Source: Meandrina meandrites
Lineage: Eukaryota > Cnidaria > Anthozoa > Scleractinia > Meandrinidae
Direction: 5' to 3'
Length of the DNA: 64,000 nt
Assembly: GCA_963693305.1 (NCBI GenBank)
Contig: OY855913.1
Coordinates: 16,089,022 to 16,153,021, forward strand
The notes below the pieces were generated by a model. It saw only the letters and a program-made list of their open reading frames with translations. It searched no databases and was not told where the DNA came from. Numbering within the stretch: position 1 is the first letter of the stretch; every line of letters starts with the position of its first letter. A program made the position numbers and the translations under genes. Below are positions 1 through 12,600 of the stretch, piece after piece.

Positions 1-810
1 TTGACCATTCTGTTTTTACATGATCTAAATTTTCGGAGACGAGCGAGCATAGCATTTTTGAATTTTGCTTGAGAAGTGATATTCCTTCTGGAGACATGGG
101 CTTCTGAGTTAACAGACTTCTTGCAGGTCCTTTGATAAAGAAGCGTCGCCGAAGTAAAGAGGAGAGGACAGCGCGAGGATCCCTGACCAAATGAACAATC
201 AAACAGTCAAACGTGCTTGGATCTGAGCGACACACCCGCTCAAGTTCACGAATTCCTACATCTCTGGGAAGTCGTGTTTGCATGATCTTGATGACTGTTA
301 TTTTTCGCGCGTAACAAACTTGTCTCAACGAGTCAGCGGTGTTGATGAGTTGTACCATGTGTTGAAGGATCTTACCCATCTAGGAAAAACTAGTTTTATT
401 GTCTTTTCATGGTTAAAGCCACACGTGAATAAGTCGGGATGCAGAGTCGAAAAAACATTTCTTAATGCATCGTTCCTTGACCTTTGTAAGGATTGCCACT
501 CATTGTTATCAAATCCTCTTCTAAGCCCATGTAGTGGTTCATAAATATAAAATACATCTGGGTGAAGATTGAATATATTTCCCACAACTGTCGATCCAGA
601 ACTCATATGCGTTAGGACAATCACATTCAATCTGAGTTTGGTGCGGTTAGTTTTCACAAAGTCCTTTTTTGTCTCTATCCGTGGCATCGTAACCATAATC
701 CTCTCATTTGTTTGACTCATGTATATGATAAAAATTGTGAAAAGAAAAATAATAGCCACGAAAACTGGAGGGCCTTTTAATCTTTTAGTCATCTTCACTG
801 TTAAAAACAA
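1..810 (-). CDS. Carbohydrate sulfotransferase (CHST1/3-like), 5' part, frameshifted and cut by window edge
   Basis: A Golgi type II sulfotransferase that would move sulfate from PAPS onto glycan sugars. The first segment (810 down to about 380) has a short basic N-terminus (alternative start at Met 792), one membrane helix (VAIIFLFTIFIIYM), then a 5'-phosphosulfate-binding region (NVIVLTHMSSGSTVVGNIF, followed by FYIYEPLH). The second segment (about 378 down to 1) lies in another frame. It holds the 3'-phosphate-binding motif LIVHLVRDPRAVLSSLL, preceded by ITVIKIMQTRLP, and is open to the window edge. The frames are offset by one base. The first ends at a TGA (325-327) and the second has a TAG just upstream (380-382), so the shift lies between them. 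No workable intron bridges it: the best GTAAGA donor leaves an intron of about 50 bases in the wrong phase. The locus is a young pseudogene or carries an assembly indel. The C-terminal third is outside the window. Confidence 0.82.
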
Positions 811-2536
811 AAGAGTTCATTAGTTGGAAACTCAAGCTAGTTCAGTTCAAAACACATTTGCGTACCATGTGAAAGTAAAATACACAGTTGTAGGACCGAC
901 CCTATCGACTCATTTCGTTGCTATAGTTTTTTTTCGCGTATTTCAAATTATGTGCATGAACCATATAACTTCATCTGATGAAAATGGTCGTAGTCTCGAA
1001 GAGACCTTTGATTATTTGGCTGAGAAAGGCCAGAATTTAATAACAACATCCTAAGGCATCCCAAGAACTTTATTTTTATCTGTTTGTTGTGAATGCCAAA
1101 TATCTGTAATGAATGAATCAAAGTTTATTCAACTCCAGCCTGGGACCAACATTGCCTTCACTCATCAGGGAAGTGAACCTGTACATATCGATCAGGAGTG
1201 AATATTCTGACTACACTAACACGAGACATTCAATGTGAAATTTTATTGAGGATGCGTCAGTCAGTCATCTGATGCAAAAGATGTCCTGATAACAATCTAA
1301 AATCTTACAAAGAACAACTATTGTTTCCAAAAATACAAAGGTGTGCTATGCCAGTTACGAAAAAACCACTAAAACCACCCTTTAGAAGTGGCCAAAATTG
1401 TGTGGAAACGTATTCCTCGTCTAATGCAGCGGCACGAAACCGCGAGGAAAGGGTTTAACTAAATAAACTAGAACATTTTATAGTAAACTATTTACAAAAG
1501 CTGTTCAAACGACATGTAAAAGAAAAAAGAAAAGCGAGCGAAGACGAAGACTGACCGACCTAGAATGACCTAATTCTCCCGCCAAAAACCTATATATACC
1601 TAAACATCCCAGAACAACCCGCGAACCTCTAAGTCGTGCCGTCAGAATAGTAATTTCAGACAATTCATTCATTCACACGTCAGAAATTACATTTACTGCA
1701 ATACCACAAATCGTTTTTAAAAATTAAAAAAATAGGAACATTTTAAAATCTGAAATCTTTGAGAAATTAAAAATGTTTAGCCTCTGACTCGGCCGAAAAT
1801 TAGTCGGTCTTATATATACATACATGTATACTCAAATATATGAAAAAGGAGTTGATGCTATTACGCTTGATTAATTGCATCTTTCCGAATAATGATCATC
1901 AGTGTGCTGAATGCAAATTTAATTTATCTTTCGTCTCGGTGCTGTGCCGTTAATCTGTTGGTCTCACAGTACATTTAGGATCGGGCTTTGCATGAAGATG
2001 ACAGATAATACGAGGAAATTATGTTATGTTTGTAAAGCGTTTAGAAAAGCTTGATACCGTTGTAACAATAAAGTAAAATTCGCTTGATATTGCAAAATTA
2101 TTTGCCAGAGATGAAGCCAGTGTGTCCTGCATATATGTAAATCGTTCAGTGTGGCCGTTTCAGCTGTGAGAGAAAATTCACGAATAAAACTAGTCCGCAT
2201 CAGAAGCTCGACAAAGGTACGCCACTGACTATCTTCTGAATCTTTTCTTTCCGCATGTTCAGGTGGGACTCGGTGTCAATGTCAAGTTTGCCAAGTTTCG
2301 AAGTAACGAAGCTCGTTGCTTTCGTCTTTAACAATCTTCTGTCTCAAAATTTCAAGGCCATTCGCTAATTTCGGCAAGCTTAGTGAATCGCATACTTCAA
2401 AACTTACCTTGGACGTGAGTTTTCTTCTTCTCTTGTAATCGTATATTGTACTGTTTACACGAACGTGATTTATATGAGTTAGGTTCCAGTTTCTTGGACT
2501 GTTATATGGCGTGAGCTAACGACGTCATTTGTGTTA
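811..2536. other. Intergenic, nothing recognised
   Basis: AT-rich spacer upstream of the minus-strand sulfotransferase. The short open frame at 824-1054 has no family signature and no splice context. The stretch probably holds the sulfotransferase promoter, but I see no specific element. Confidence 0.5.
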
Positions 2537-2545
2537 TATATCACT

Positions 2546-3486
2546 TAGCCTGCGAATACAGCCGCCTCTCACTCGCTCCCGCTACTACGTGCGAAACGCG
2601 AGGAGAGACGTCTGCGATTCGCGGCAAGAAATTTCATACTGATGACGTAAATCTGTCCGGAATCCGGACAGGAGCGCTTATTGGTCAACTAGGTAATTTG
2701 CATAATTTATGTGAAATATAACGCCGGGTCAACGCCGGGTATTGTCGGGTGTTATTGTGGACCAAAAGTACACCGGGTGGCGGGCGGTAGGATTATGAAG
2801 ATACACCAAAGCAATAACTTAAAACTTACATTTCTCTGATTTCTTACTTCATACCTTATTGTCGGAAGACTTAAGCTGGGTGCTTCTTGAACGTCTTTAA
2901 AGACTTTCAGGAAGGATCGGCCACTGCAGCCATTTCAAAACGTTCACATAAATTTTGACACCCGTGGGTTTTATTGTTGACACATACGCCGACAAAATCA
3001 CAAAAGGTACAGCCAACAAAATATGAAATACGAATAATCTGAAAGGACGGTTACGAAGCATAAATTCTACAGACAAACATAATTTAATGAACAGGGGCTA
3101 GAGAAAAGAATTAGCGAGATTTACTAAACCATTTAGGACCATTTAGTGATTTCACAGCTTCGTTTTTCAAACCTTAGCTTATGTGCAACTCTTATAGGGA
3201 TTTTCGTGACAAGGTTGTCCGCTGTGTATGCATCCTTGACTGCCTTGAAAGTGTTTGTGTTCAATCAATAATATTATTCAATGAATCTATTCTTCGAGCA
3301 GTGAGCTAGCAATGGGCAACTGAAAATGAAGGCATTAATTATGCGAGACCAACTGCGTGTGTTCCGGAAATCTAATTAGCGGTTAACGTCATCAGTATGG
3401 AACTTTTGGCCGTGAATCGCAGACGTCTCTCTCGCGAAATGCTAAACCGGCCGGGAGCGATGAGAGGCGGCTGTATTCGTAGGCTA
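2546..3486. mobile_element. Mutator-type MITE, 941 bp, TAGCCTGCG family
   Basis: The element starts TAGCCTGCGAATACAGCCGC and its right end is the imperfect reverse complement. Similarity of the inverted ends continues inward for about 80 bases, to GACGTCTGCGATTC at the left and GAATCGCAGACGTC at the right. It is flanked by an exact 9-bp duplication TATATCACT at 2537-2545 and 3487-3495. A 9-bp TSD with long TIRs is the hallmark of Mutator-like elements (established knowledge). There is no coding potential inside, so it is non-autonomous. The interior has a short direct repeat, AACGCCGGGT, around 2720-2740. Confidence 0.88.
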
Positions 3487-4481
3487 TATATCACTTTCAT
3501 CCGTATTGATCATTATTGTATTGTATGTTTTGTCTTTGTATTCTAGATTTGAGAAGCGTGTTTAAGGCGGTAGCAAACGAGAATACAATGTGCAGACACA
3601 TTCTTCCTCGTGATGTTTTCTTGGCCGAGGAAACCATGGAAACGGGGTAACATTTGTTAAGGCACAAAATCACAAACATTTTTGCCACCACCTTAAAACG
3701 ATTGACGACGAGAAAGTTCCACAACAAGTAAATTAAATATATCGTTCAAGTTTTCTGCAGTTTTAGAATTATTATAACTGTATGAGGGGGTGGGGTGGGG
3801 GACATTGGGGGTTGCTGAACACCGCATTACCGCAAAAAATTCGGAAAATACCGCAATTTCATAGCAAGCCTGTATAGCTGGCGGAATCGTTGACGCGAGG
3901 GCAAAAAATAGAGGCAAAAACGAGCCGTGGGACAATGACGGCTTTAAATTGGCTGTTAAAACAGTCAAATTGTAGGTTAAAATGTGTGACAAAATAAGGC
4001 TGTTTCAGGTTGCTTCCGAAACGACCAGAAAAGGCTAAAAATGGAAGGGAGAAAGTGAAGGATACGTTTTTATGCCGACTACTGTCGACCAAAACGCTAA
4101 GAAAACGCATCCCGCAGGTTTGAAAGATACCGCAATAACGCAATTCAAGATTAAAATTACCGAAATATACCGCATGAAAAATCGGCCAATACAATACCGC
4201 AAACCCCCTCCTGTATATTGTATATTGAATCATAAAATCGCCTTCGAACCTTCTAATTCATCGTACATAACATCAGTTCTTTATTTGAATATGAGCGGTC
4301 GGTCTTTTCTCTTAGTCCGTCGAGCGTGAAGCCAAAAAAAAAACGAGAAAACTCGATTGTAACAATCACATAAATGGCTGTGGGAAGTCGCGGGGAAGGC
4401 CCCAGATTTCCCACGCCATTTTCCACTGACTCCACTAGTCGTCTTTCTGTATTAGTACACTGATCCAAAACACCCTTAATG
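3487..4481. repeat. Intergenic with ACCGC-rich dispersed repeat
   Basis: No gene recognised. Between about 3780 and 4216 the sequence is full of short ACCGCA/ACCGAAAT words. It starts near GTATGAGGGGGTGGG and ends near AACCCCCTCCTGTAT, which suggests a degenerate inverted-end repeat. The open frames here (3693-3992, 3859-4233) are non-coding shadows. Repeat boundaries are uncertain. Confidence 0.35.
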
Positions 4482-4485
4482 TTAA

Positions 4486-5426
4486 GGTGGGGGTACACCC
4501 GATTTTGAGTGAAATTTTAAGACCCCCACGCAACAGCACCCCAGGTTGTCAGGGGACTGTTTGGGTGTCCATATACTAATTTTTAACTTCAAATTCTAAT
4601 TTTAAAATCACATTAAATCTTTAATATTAACTGTAAACCCGATTTTGAGTGAAATTTTAAGAGATTTCAGGAAGGGATAGAAGAAAGAAAATTATTTTTG
4701 AAACACTAACAGACATTTGACCCCCACGCAAGAGCACCCCAGGTTGTCAGTGGACTGTTTGGGTGTCCATATACTAATTTTTAACTTCAAATTCTAATTT
4801 TAAAATCACATTAAATCTTTAATATTACCTGTAAACCCGATTTTGAGTGAAATTTTAAGAGATTTAAGGAAGGGATAGAAGAAAGAAAATTATTTTTGAA
4901 ACACTTACAGACAGTTAACCCCCACGTAAGAGCACCCCAGGTTGTCAGTGGACTGTTTAGGTGTCCATACACTAATTTTTAACTTCAAATTCTAATTTTA
5001 AAATCACATTAAATCTTTAATATTAACTGTACACCCGATTTTGAGTGAAATTTTAAGAGATTTAAGGAAGGGGTAGAAGAAAGAAAATTATTTTTGAACA
5101 CTAACAGACAGTTGACCCCCACGCAAGAGCACTCCAGGTTGTCAGGGGACTTTTTGGTGTCTATATACTAATTTTTAACTTCAAATTCTAATTTTAAAAT
5201 CACATTAAATCTTTCATATTTCTTATTTCTCCAAATTTTACTAATCCTTTGAGAAAAACTATCTCTTTCCAAACATCCCCAAAATCACCAAAAAATTTAC
5301 AAAACAACGCTAAACATAGGTTTGTGAAATGAGAATAGAGCTTCTGGATTACTTGAAACGCGGACGAGATATTCGCATTAAACCAAGTTTAGCGGTGGAA
5401 AAACAGGCTTCAGGTGTACCCCCGCC
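4486..5426. mobile_element. TTAA-flanked MITE (piggyBac/Kolobok type) with internal satellite
   Basis: The left end reads TTAA then GGTGGGGGTACACC; the right end reads GGTGTACCCCCGCC then TTAA (4482-4485 and 5427-5430). Inverted ends abutting TTAA at both sides indicate a transposon with TTAA target preference, of piggyBac or Kolobok type. No transposase frame is present. More than two thirds of the interior is a tandem repeat, listed separately. Confidence 0.85.
4498..5231 (+). repeat. Tandem repeat, 198-bp period, about 3.6 copies
   Basis: The word CCCGATTTTGAGTGAAATTT recurs at 4498, 4638, 4836 and 5034. The last two intervals are exactly 198 bases; the first is 140 because that unit has lost about 58 bases. 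Units differ by scattered substitutions and small indels. The array lies wholly inside the TTAA element and its first unit starts at the left TIR, so the TIR-proximal sequence was itself amplified. Confidence 0.9.
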
Positions 5427-5714
5427 TTAAGAACGAACAAAAGTAACAAGTTGAATACGTTTGCAACTACAAGTTACAAACTATAAGATTTGCTTGAGGA
5501 AATAAAAACAAAATATTAGATACCTTGTTCATCAGTATGATAGCCGTCATAAAATTTAACCATCCCCGTTGAGAAACCAAGTTAAAATAAAATAAAAAAT
5601 ACCGTAACTGGACAGACGGTATAGCTTATCTAGTGCGAAAACCACTGCTTAATCACAGGCAGGTATGTCAGTGCCAAAGCTAGGATCGTATGACGAATGC
5701 TGAAACGCAATTGA

Positions 5715-5778
5715 TAGCCTGCGAATACAGCCGCCTTTCCGGCCGGGAGCGATGAGAGGCGGCTGTATTCGCAGGCTA
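5715..5778. mobile_element. Micro-MITE, 64 bp, TAGCCTGCG Mutator family
   Basis: Two TIRs almost head to head: TAGCCTGCGAATACAGCCGC at the left and the reverse complement at the right, separated by only a few bases. Flanks CGCAATTGA (5706-5714) and CGCATTTGA (5779-5787) match at 8 of 9 positions, consistent with a 9-bp TSD carrying one mutation. This is a deleted relative of the element at 2546-3486. Confidence 0.85.
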
Positions 5779-5787
5779 CGCATTTGA

Positions 5788-7040
5788 AGCCCACGCCGAA
5801 ACTCCTTGGCATCACAAACATACAGCCTAGAAAATGTCAATACACATGACATATGAATAACTTTTTTATAGAAGAACAAAGAAAGATGGCCGTTCTCAAA
5901 TCGGTTGCTAATCTTCTCACATGCGATACACCTTTAGAAAAAGCAATTTGATTGGCTGCTGATGGTAGCTCCAATCTGATTGGTGTGACATGCAAACATG
6001 ATTTATTTACTACATCGCTCATCGCGACGGCTGGGAGGTAAAAAAAACAACTCAAAAAGCAAAGTTGCCTTGTAATAATTAAATGGAAAAATAAAGCAAT
6101 TGATAAGACAGTCTTCAGGTAAAGAATGATAATTGGAAAAATATCAGCTCTTATAATCAAAGGAGAACTGCAAGCCAATGTGTTTAGAATTTTTTTTCCG
6201 CTGAAGCCGGAAAATAACAATCATAGAGCTGGCCTCGTTTATCGCAAATTATAGTTCACCGATTAATTAATTCCGCGCGCTTGCCAAAAGAAGTTTATTT
6301 ACTAACATCGTGATTTATCAATGTCTCGCAGATCAATTATTTGTCCCAACCTTCGGCTTCGACAAATAATCCATCTAAACTGAGAAATCACGATATTTTG
6401 CTCGACCTCGTAAAATAATTGTCAATTATTCTCATCATCCTTCTGCTTTAATTTCTCCTTACAAGTAATATTGCACTAAGAAGAAGTTAAAAGTTAATCA
6501 GAAGTTAAACGTTAATCAGAAACCTTGGCACCTGCCCTTCAACAAACAGGTGGTACACTGTCATTTTTGTCGTCAGGTATTCACAAGAAAGTTTCCCAGC
6601 AGAGAGAAGTTTATATATTCATTCAGGGAACATGATGGTCCTTGATTTATTTTACGAAATGATAATCTTTTGCGGATCATTTAATTTACTGGAACAGTAG
6701 AAACAAGTCGCGGTTTCCTGGGAACTAGCAGGTATACCACCTGAGTGAAGCGGGACAAAACATTTCGTCAGACACTGAAAGTGTTTGTGACTATGGCGCG
6801 AAAATCATGGTCACTACACCAAAATTACTTCCACACAAATGATCTTAGAAAGGCCACACCCTAGCCAACCGGACTTCCATGAAAATGATTTTGGCTGATC
6901 ATGAGATTCAATAACATATTGCTGTGGAAAATTGTGTGAAGGAAATTAATCAAGAAATTCTCTTCGAGCGAAACTGCAGTCAAGGATTGGTTTTCCGATG
7001 CGAGGACTGTGGTTAGTGAGTCGATCTTCGGTTGACATTT
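5788..7040. other. Intergenic upstream of the cysteine protease
   Basis: No gene recognised. A small hairpin lies at about 6333-6372, where ATTATTTGTC faces GACAAATAAT. The segment next to the start codon at 7041 probably contains the protease promoter and 5' UTR, but I cannot point to a TATA box or initiator. Confidence 0.4.
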
Positions 7041-9614
7041 ATGGTGAAGGTGCCGCCGTGGTTCAAGTCAGCTGTAAATAAGACTCGGAGTTTACGCAGG
7101 CGAGCGGTGTTGTTTAGCTTGATTCTTGTAGCTGGTAGGTATAAATTGATCACAAATTTAATGCAATTTGCTCAGCTGTTGTTCCTACCATGTGTTGCCA
7201 TTTTAAGACAGATGAATGCAGTTTGTTTACACGAGTCTTGTATTTGCGATTGGCAAGGAGACGACATCTTACTCTGTGTAAATTTCTCACGCACTATTTT
7301 GAAACGGTCTTTAATTTTCTTTCCTTGGAGTATTTAAGGTAATTTAACATATTAAGCAATGTTAAAGCTCCTATTTTTAATTCAGTATCATTAAATTCTG
7401 TATGAACAAACACTCAAGTAAAGTTTAGAACATATTTGAGTTTGATTAGAACTCGGCCTAAATAATAACCCTTCTACGGGATTGTTTCAAGAAATTACTA
7501 GTTTGTGGAGGTCGCATTAAGGATTTAAGCTCTCAGTTCGCGGTATGAAATATTTTTCCCGCCATTTTTAAAAGTGTTCCAAATATAGCGCGTAATTGCG
7601 ATGCAGTTTGGAGTATGCTAATACAGAGCAATTTAATTTTAAAAAAGATTCGGTCTGCAAACAAGAATGCTTAAGACTTAATTACCTATACTGGAAATAG
7701 TGCAATAGGCCAATTTTGTTACAGTAAGAATTTAACTTGTCTCCGAGGCTTAGAGGAATTTAACAAACAAAATGATTTTTCATCGTTAGGCCAAGTTGGA
7801 AATTGGTCAGTTCAAGTTATATAAGAGCGTTGAGAGCCAGCCAAGAGCGCATGAAAGTATCTAGACAAAAGAGAACGATAGTTTAAACTTTTGTCAAAGT
7901 TGAAGTTTTTTCCTTTTTGTGTAATGCAGGAATCGTTTATTACGACTTGCACCAAGATCATGGAAACGAGGACGTTCTTTTCGGAAAGCGCATGACGCGT
8001 CACGTGTTCACAGTAGAGGAGATTTTACAGTTCCCGGATGATTACCACACGAAAGGCGTGCTGTCGCTTCCTTATGGCGACATCGTGGAGCCTTTTGAGG
8101 CTTGGTACTCCAAAACTAAAAAGATGAGCCGAATTGATTACTATAACGGTAAGCTGAACTGTGACATAGTTTATAAGCGTTTGTATGGTTGTTCTTTTGG
8201 CTACTTCTTTGCCTTCGTTATGTAGGGGTGCAGAATAGTTGAGTAAAATGCTCTCCCCCCTCCCCTTTCTTCATTTGGCCCGGGTAAATGATTGCTGTTA
8301 GTTCTCTTAAGCCTTTTTCCGAGGGGCACTTTGGCTTTTCTCTCTCTCTCCATGAAAACCGATATTTCGAAATTCCAATTCGATGTGAAGCCGCATGATT
8401 ACAAGCCACGACTTGTGTTCCTTAAGCTTTCTCATCTAAGTATCTTAACTCGTTTATATTTTTAAGTAACTGCATGATTGAATTATTTTTTATTATCTCA
8501 GGGATGGATAGGACGTTTCAGCGTGAGGATCTTGGTAGGCACGGGTTTGCGTGCAAAATAGTTCCTGAATACTCTGAGGCGAAACAGAAAACATTCACCG
8601 GATGTATGCACAGAAGAGGAACAAAGAAATTTCCCATAAAAGCTCAAAGTATTATACCAGCGCCGACGTATTTTAAGGTAAATACCGGGTACAGGTTTCA
8701 TAAACGACCCTTTTTGAGCTATAGCTAACTCCTTAAATGTTAAGCTTTAGCAAACGAAGCGGAAAATTAAATTTAGATATGGAGCACGAATATTACTGAA
8801 CAGTATGGATAAAGTCAAAGTTTTCGTGTGAAGACTTAGAGAACGCAGTACCATATAGTGCGATGCAAAATCTTTTTCAAACTTTTGTAGAACGCGAGTA
8901 AACTAAATATACTGAATTATATATGATGGTACGAACTCGTGCCATTGATTTCTTTTTGTATATAAATTGTCTAGGACTCACGATATTTCACGAAAAAATA
9001 GTCTTTCATATTCCATGCAGGTCTCCTTTGTACCATTTTTTATCGTCAATTTAAAAGTGCATCGTGAAGACTTTGTAGTCGGAACGCAGACGTGAACAAA
9101 ATATTTTAGATTCTTAGTTAAAAATACATAACCTACTGTGACATCTGGTAAAGCAAAGAGACATGCTTTTTAGCTGCGTTAGTTCTTGACTCTTACCAAA
9201 AAGGGGTGCGAACACTCGAGAGTTCTCCAAAAGTTGTCACGCCATCGTGGCTGACAGTTGCTTAGCATTTTCGAGACGAAAACTGCGGGCTCAGACTTGA
9301 TCCAACCTCGTGCCCAGGGCGATGGCTCTGGGATGAGGTTGGACTTGATCTTGTTACACAAGTTTGTATTTTAAGCAACTTACTAGGTCTTTGACAAGAA
9401 ATAAAATACAAACGGTGGCAACAAACGTAACACATAGACTACGCATGATTTAGAAAAAGAATCTAAAATTAACTTGACGTTTCGCGTTCTTTTTTCAACC
9501 ATGCGCAGTTTATGTGTTATGTTTGTTGCCGCTGTTTGTATTTTAATAGCTCTTAGTGTTTAAATAAATGACGACTACGACCGCCGTGATGATGATGGTG
9601 ATGATGATGATAAC

Positions 9615-9657
<43 letters not shown>

Positions 9658-12600
9658 GCGGTAAACCGACTGTACTGAGAAATTAAAAAAACGCATGTAG
9701 TAAAAAATTTGCATGTTTTTCAACGAAACTTACTTTTTCAATTGCAGTACTCCGGTGATGCGGAGTTGAACGGCGCAGAGTGTGCCAAATGGGAACACTC
9801 ATTCACAATTTACGACAAGGTCAACACATACACATTATACACAACTAAAACCAGACCGCCAAGACCACTTCGATACGAAATGATGGGATACGATACGCTT
9901 CTGTCATCTTACTATGATCACTATATCCTGGATTATCACGAATTTGAAGCTTGGAAATTCAGTTACAAGGTGTTTGATATACCAACAGGTATGTTGATGA
10001 CGTCAGTGAAACTTTTTGTAAATTGGCTGAAAGTTAGGCGCGCCAGCAGAAGAACCGAGGTCCACTAACTCGACTTACTCAACTTAACTCTGTTCTATTT
10101 GTAATATTTGATTCGTTATTTACAGTGTCCACAATTAGTACAACAGTGCTAAATACTCTGACACTTAAATTAAGTGATTTATTTACTTTATTTTACTTAC
10201 CAAACATTCAAAACTACAAGGAGACTACTTAAACTAAAATTACACCCTGCAAAATAAGTCAACAAGACTATCTTTTTTTGGAAACGTTAGTTCGTCATCT
10301 ACTGTCTTGAACTGCTCAAAATACTTTACTTCCACTGATGTCGCACATCTTTGAAGCGAGTAAATTTTGTGTTGCAGAAAAAAAGGTACAGATTGAGTTC
10401 CTGTGCACAAACACATAGGTCGATGTCGCTTTTTAACTTTGTACACTTGATAGCTTTCCTTACGTTTTCACCTATTTTTTGTGATCTATTCTTAGCTGAA
10501 TTTCGTTTCTTAATTAAATTACGAAAGTTCTTTTGATGAGTCACAGCTCCCACAGCTAATTTAACAATTATTTTGCTTCTTCAGATCTCCAATGTTTCGA
10601 TTTTTCACGCGAGAAACTGGAAAAATCTCTCGGTGAAATAAATCCCATGGTGGAATTTATGCCTCACAGTACATCGGGATCTCCATATACTCTGTCCCAC
10701 CCGTCAAATTACGTCACCACCACAAAATCCCCTGCCAAGATGGATCCTCTGCAGTATCTGTTGCAGTCCTTAAACAAAATGCCGCTGGTTAATGGCGAAA
10801 ATGTTGATCCGTCAAAAACTACGATAGGTGGACAGCGGTCTCTCGAGAAAGAGAATGAGACTCGCCCGTCACCAGTCCCCAAGAGCACAGGCGCACTCAG
10901 AAATGGTGATCTGAAGTCGAATTATCAAGTTGTCATGCGACACTATGAGGACGTAGTGAACACTTTGTTTAGATCCTTCAAGGCGAGATATAAGAAGAGT
11001 TATATTTCAAGACGAGAGCATGAAACCCGAAAGGACATATACAGACACAATTTAAGGTGAATGTTGCCATGACTACCATAATTTCGATCATTTTCGTACC
11101 ACATCTCCGACTCTGGATCAAAGCCAAACAGATCCGTGAGGAGATTATTTATAGCATCAAAAACCTCACGGAGAAAATATCATCAAATTACTGTATCTAA
11201 ATTGGGAAGAACGCCTGAGATGAAATAAGTTAGTAAGGTTTTTTAGGACATGAACTTCGCATTCTGTGTAAGCAATATTTAAAAATGCCTATGAGAAGTG
11301 CTAAGGAAGGGATTTAAAATGCACGTTCAAACAAGTCACCACATCCTAAATTTCATATCATTACTGACGATGCATATAAATTCGAAATATTACATGTAAC
11401 AGATAAATGATAAACCGTCAAAACAGAAATATGACAGATGTCCTGAAATTTAGCTAACAACTTTAAATGGCTCGAAATTTGAACTGTGAAGGGCCAAATA
11501 TTTTTACTCGCCACTAACAAATTATAATGGCTCCCAATTTAACTGAAAGTCCGCTTGGACTCCATCGTCCTCACCAACAGAAAACAAACGCCCAGACATT
11601 TGACAGACAGCTGTCTGCATTCCCATCTACTCACTCCAGACCTGTAAAAGAGAAACACTTATTTAATAAGCCTAAATCATTCTTTAACGAAGGTCATGAT
11701 TCATGCCCAACAGATACATCAAGTCAAGAAACCGCCAACACTTGGGCTACAAGTTGAAGACAAATCACATGGCGGACATGACGGAAGAAGAGATGGAACA
11801 GAAGAAAGGGCTATTAAGAGAAAACGAACCTGATGCATTGAATGGTGGGAAGAGATTTGAAATACCCCGGGGAAGTAATGTGAAGTCCCTACCTGATGCT
11901 GTTGATTGGGCAAAATCGGGTGAGATGTGACATCGTTTAAAATGAAGAGTAGTACTCTGTCCTGTTTACGTGCTGACATATTACTGTATGGTCAGATCAT
12001 TTGGCAGCCGATTCTCGACTTTTTACGTGTGTGTTTGACGATAATACCCGTGTATTATCGAGCCACATACGTGTAAATTCATAGAACCACTTATCTAATA
12101 CAAATACTCCCCCCCCCCCCCCCCCCTGGGGTAAGAGAGGGGCCAATACCGCGCCACGTGTATTAATTCGCCCCAGCGCACTAAACAATTTGCATCAATT
12201 GGTTACGAGACCGTCTCATTCTTAACGTGAACCAACAAGAAAGGTTCCTGGGACCAACAAGACCTTCAAAGCGCCCAAAATGGAAAGACCGTCATAAAAA
12301 GTAGCGAGAACGCCAATTCAGTTAAGGCCATTGACGCTTACACGAAAGATTTATGGTGAAACAACACGAAAGTGTGCCTGCTTTCCTGTAATCTCCCAAC
12401 TCAACTTAATAAAGTACAGGCTCTTATTGCATCATAGTGACTTTTAATCAGCAATTGCCTTTTTATAAATTGTTTTATTTGTTTCACCAGGTGCGGTGAA
12501 TCCCGTGCGAAGTCAGGGAATCTGCGGCTCCTGTTACGCTTATTCCGTCACGGGTGCTATGGAAGGAGCTTTTTTTATTAAGGTTCGCAAACTGATCATT

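Noticed and set aside
325..390. Tiny intron to explain the sulfotransferase frame change
   Set aside because: The only GTAAGA donor and nearby AG acceptors leave about 50 bases and the wrong reading phase.
824..1054. 76-aa frame next to the sulfotransferase start
   Set aside because: No family motifs, no splice context, length expected by chance.
4498..5231. Possible CRISPR-like repeat array
   Set aside because: Units are 198 bp with no unique spacers; a eukaryotic tandem repeat inside a transposon.
10240..10553. Overlapping frames on both strands in protease intron 4
   Set aside because: Intronic; the exon model around it is fully phased without them.
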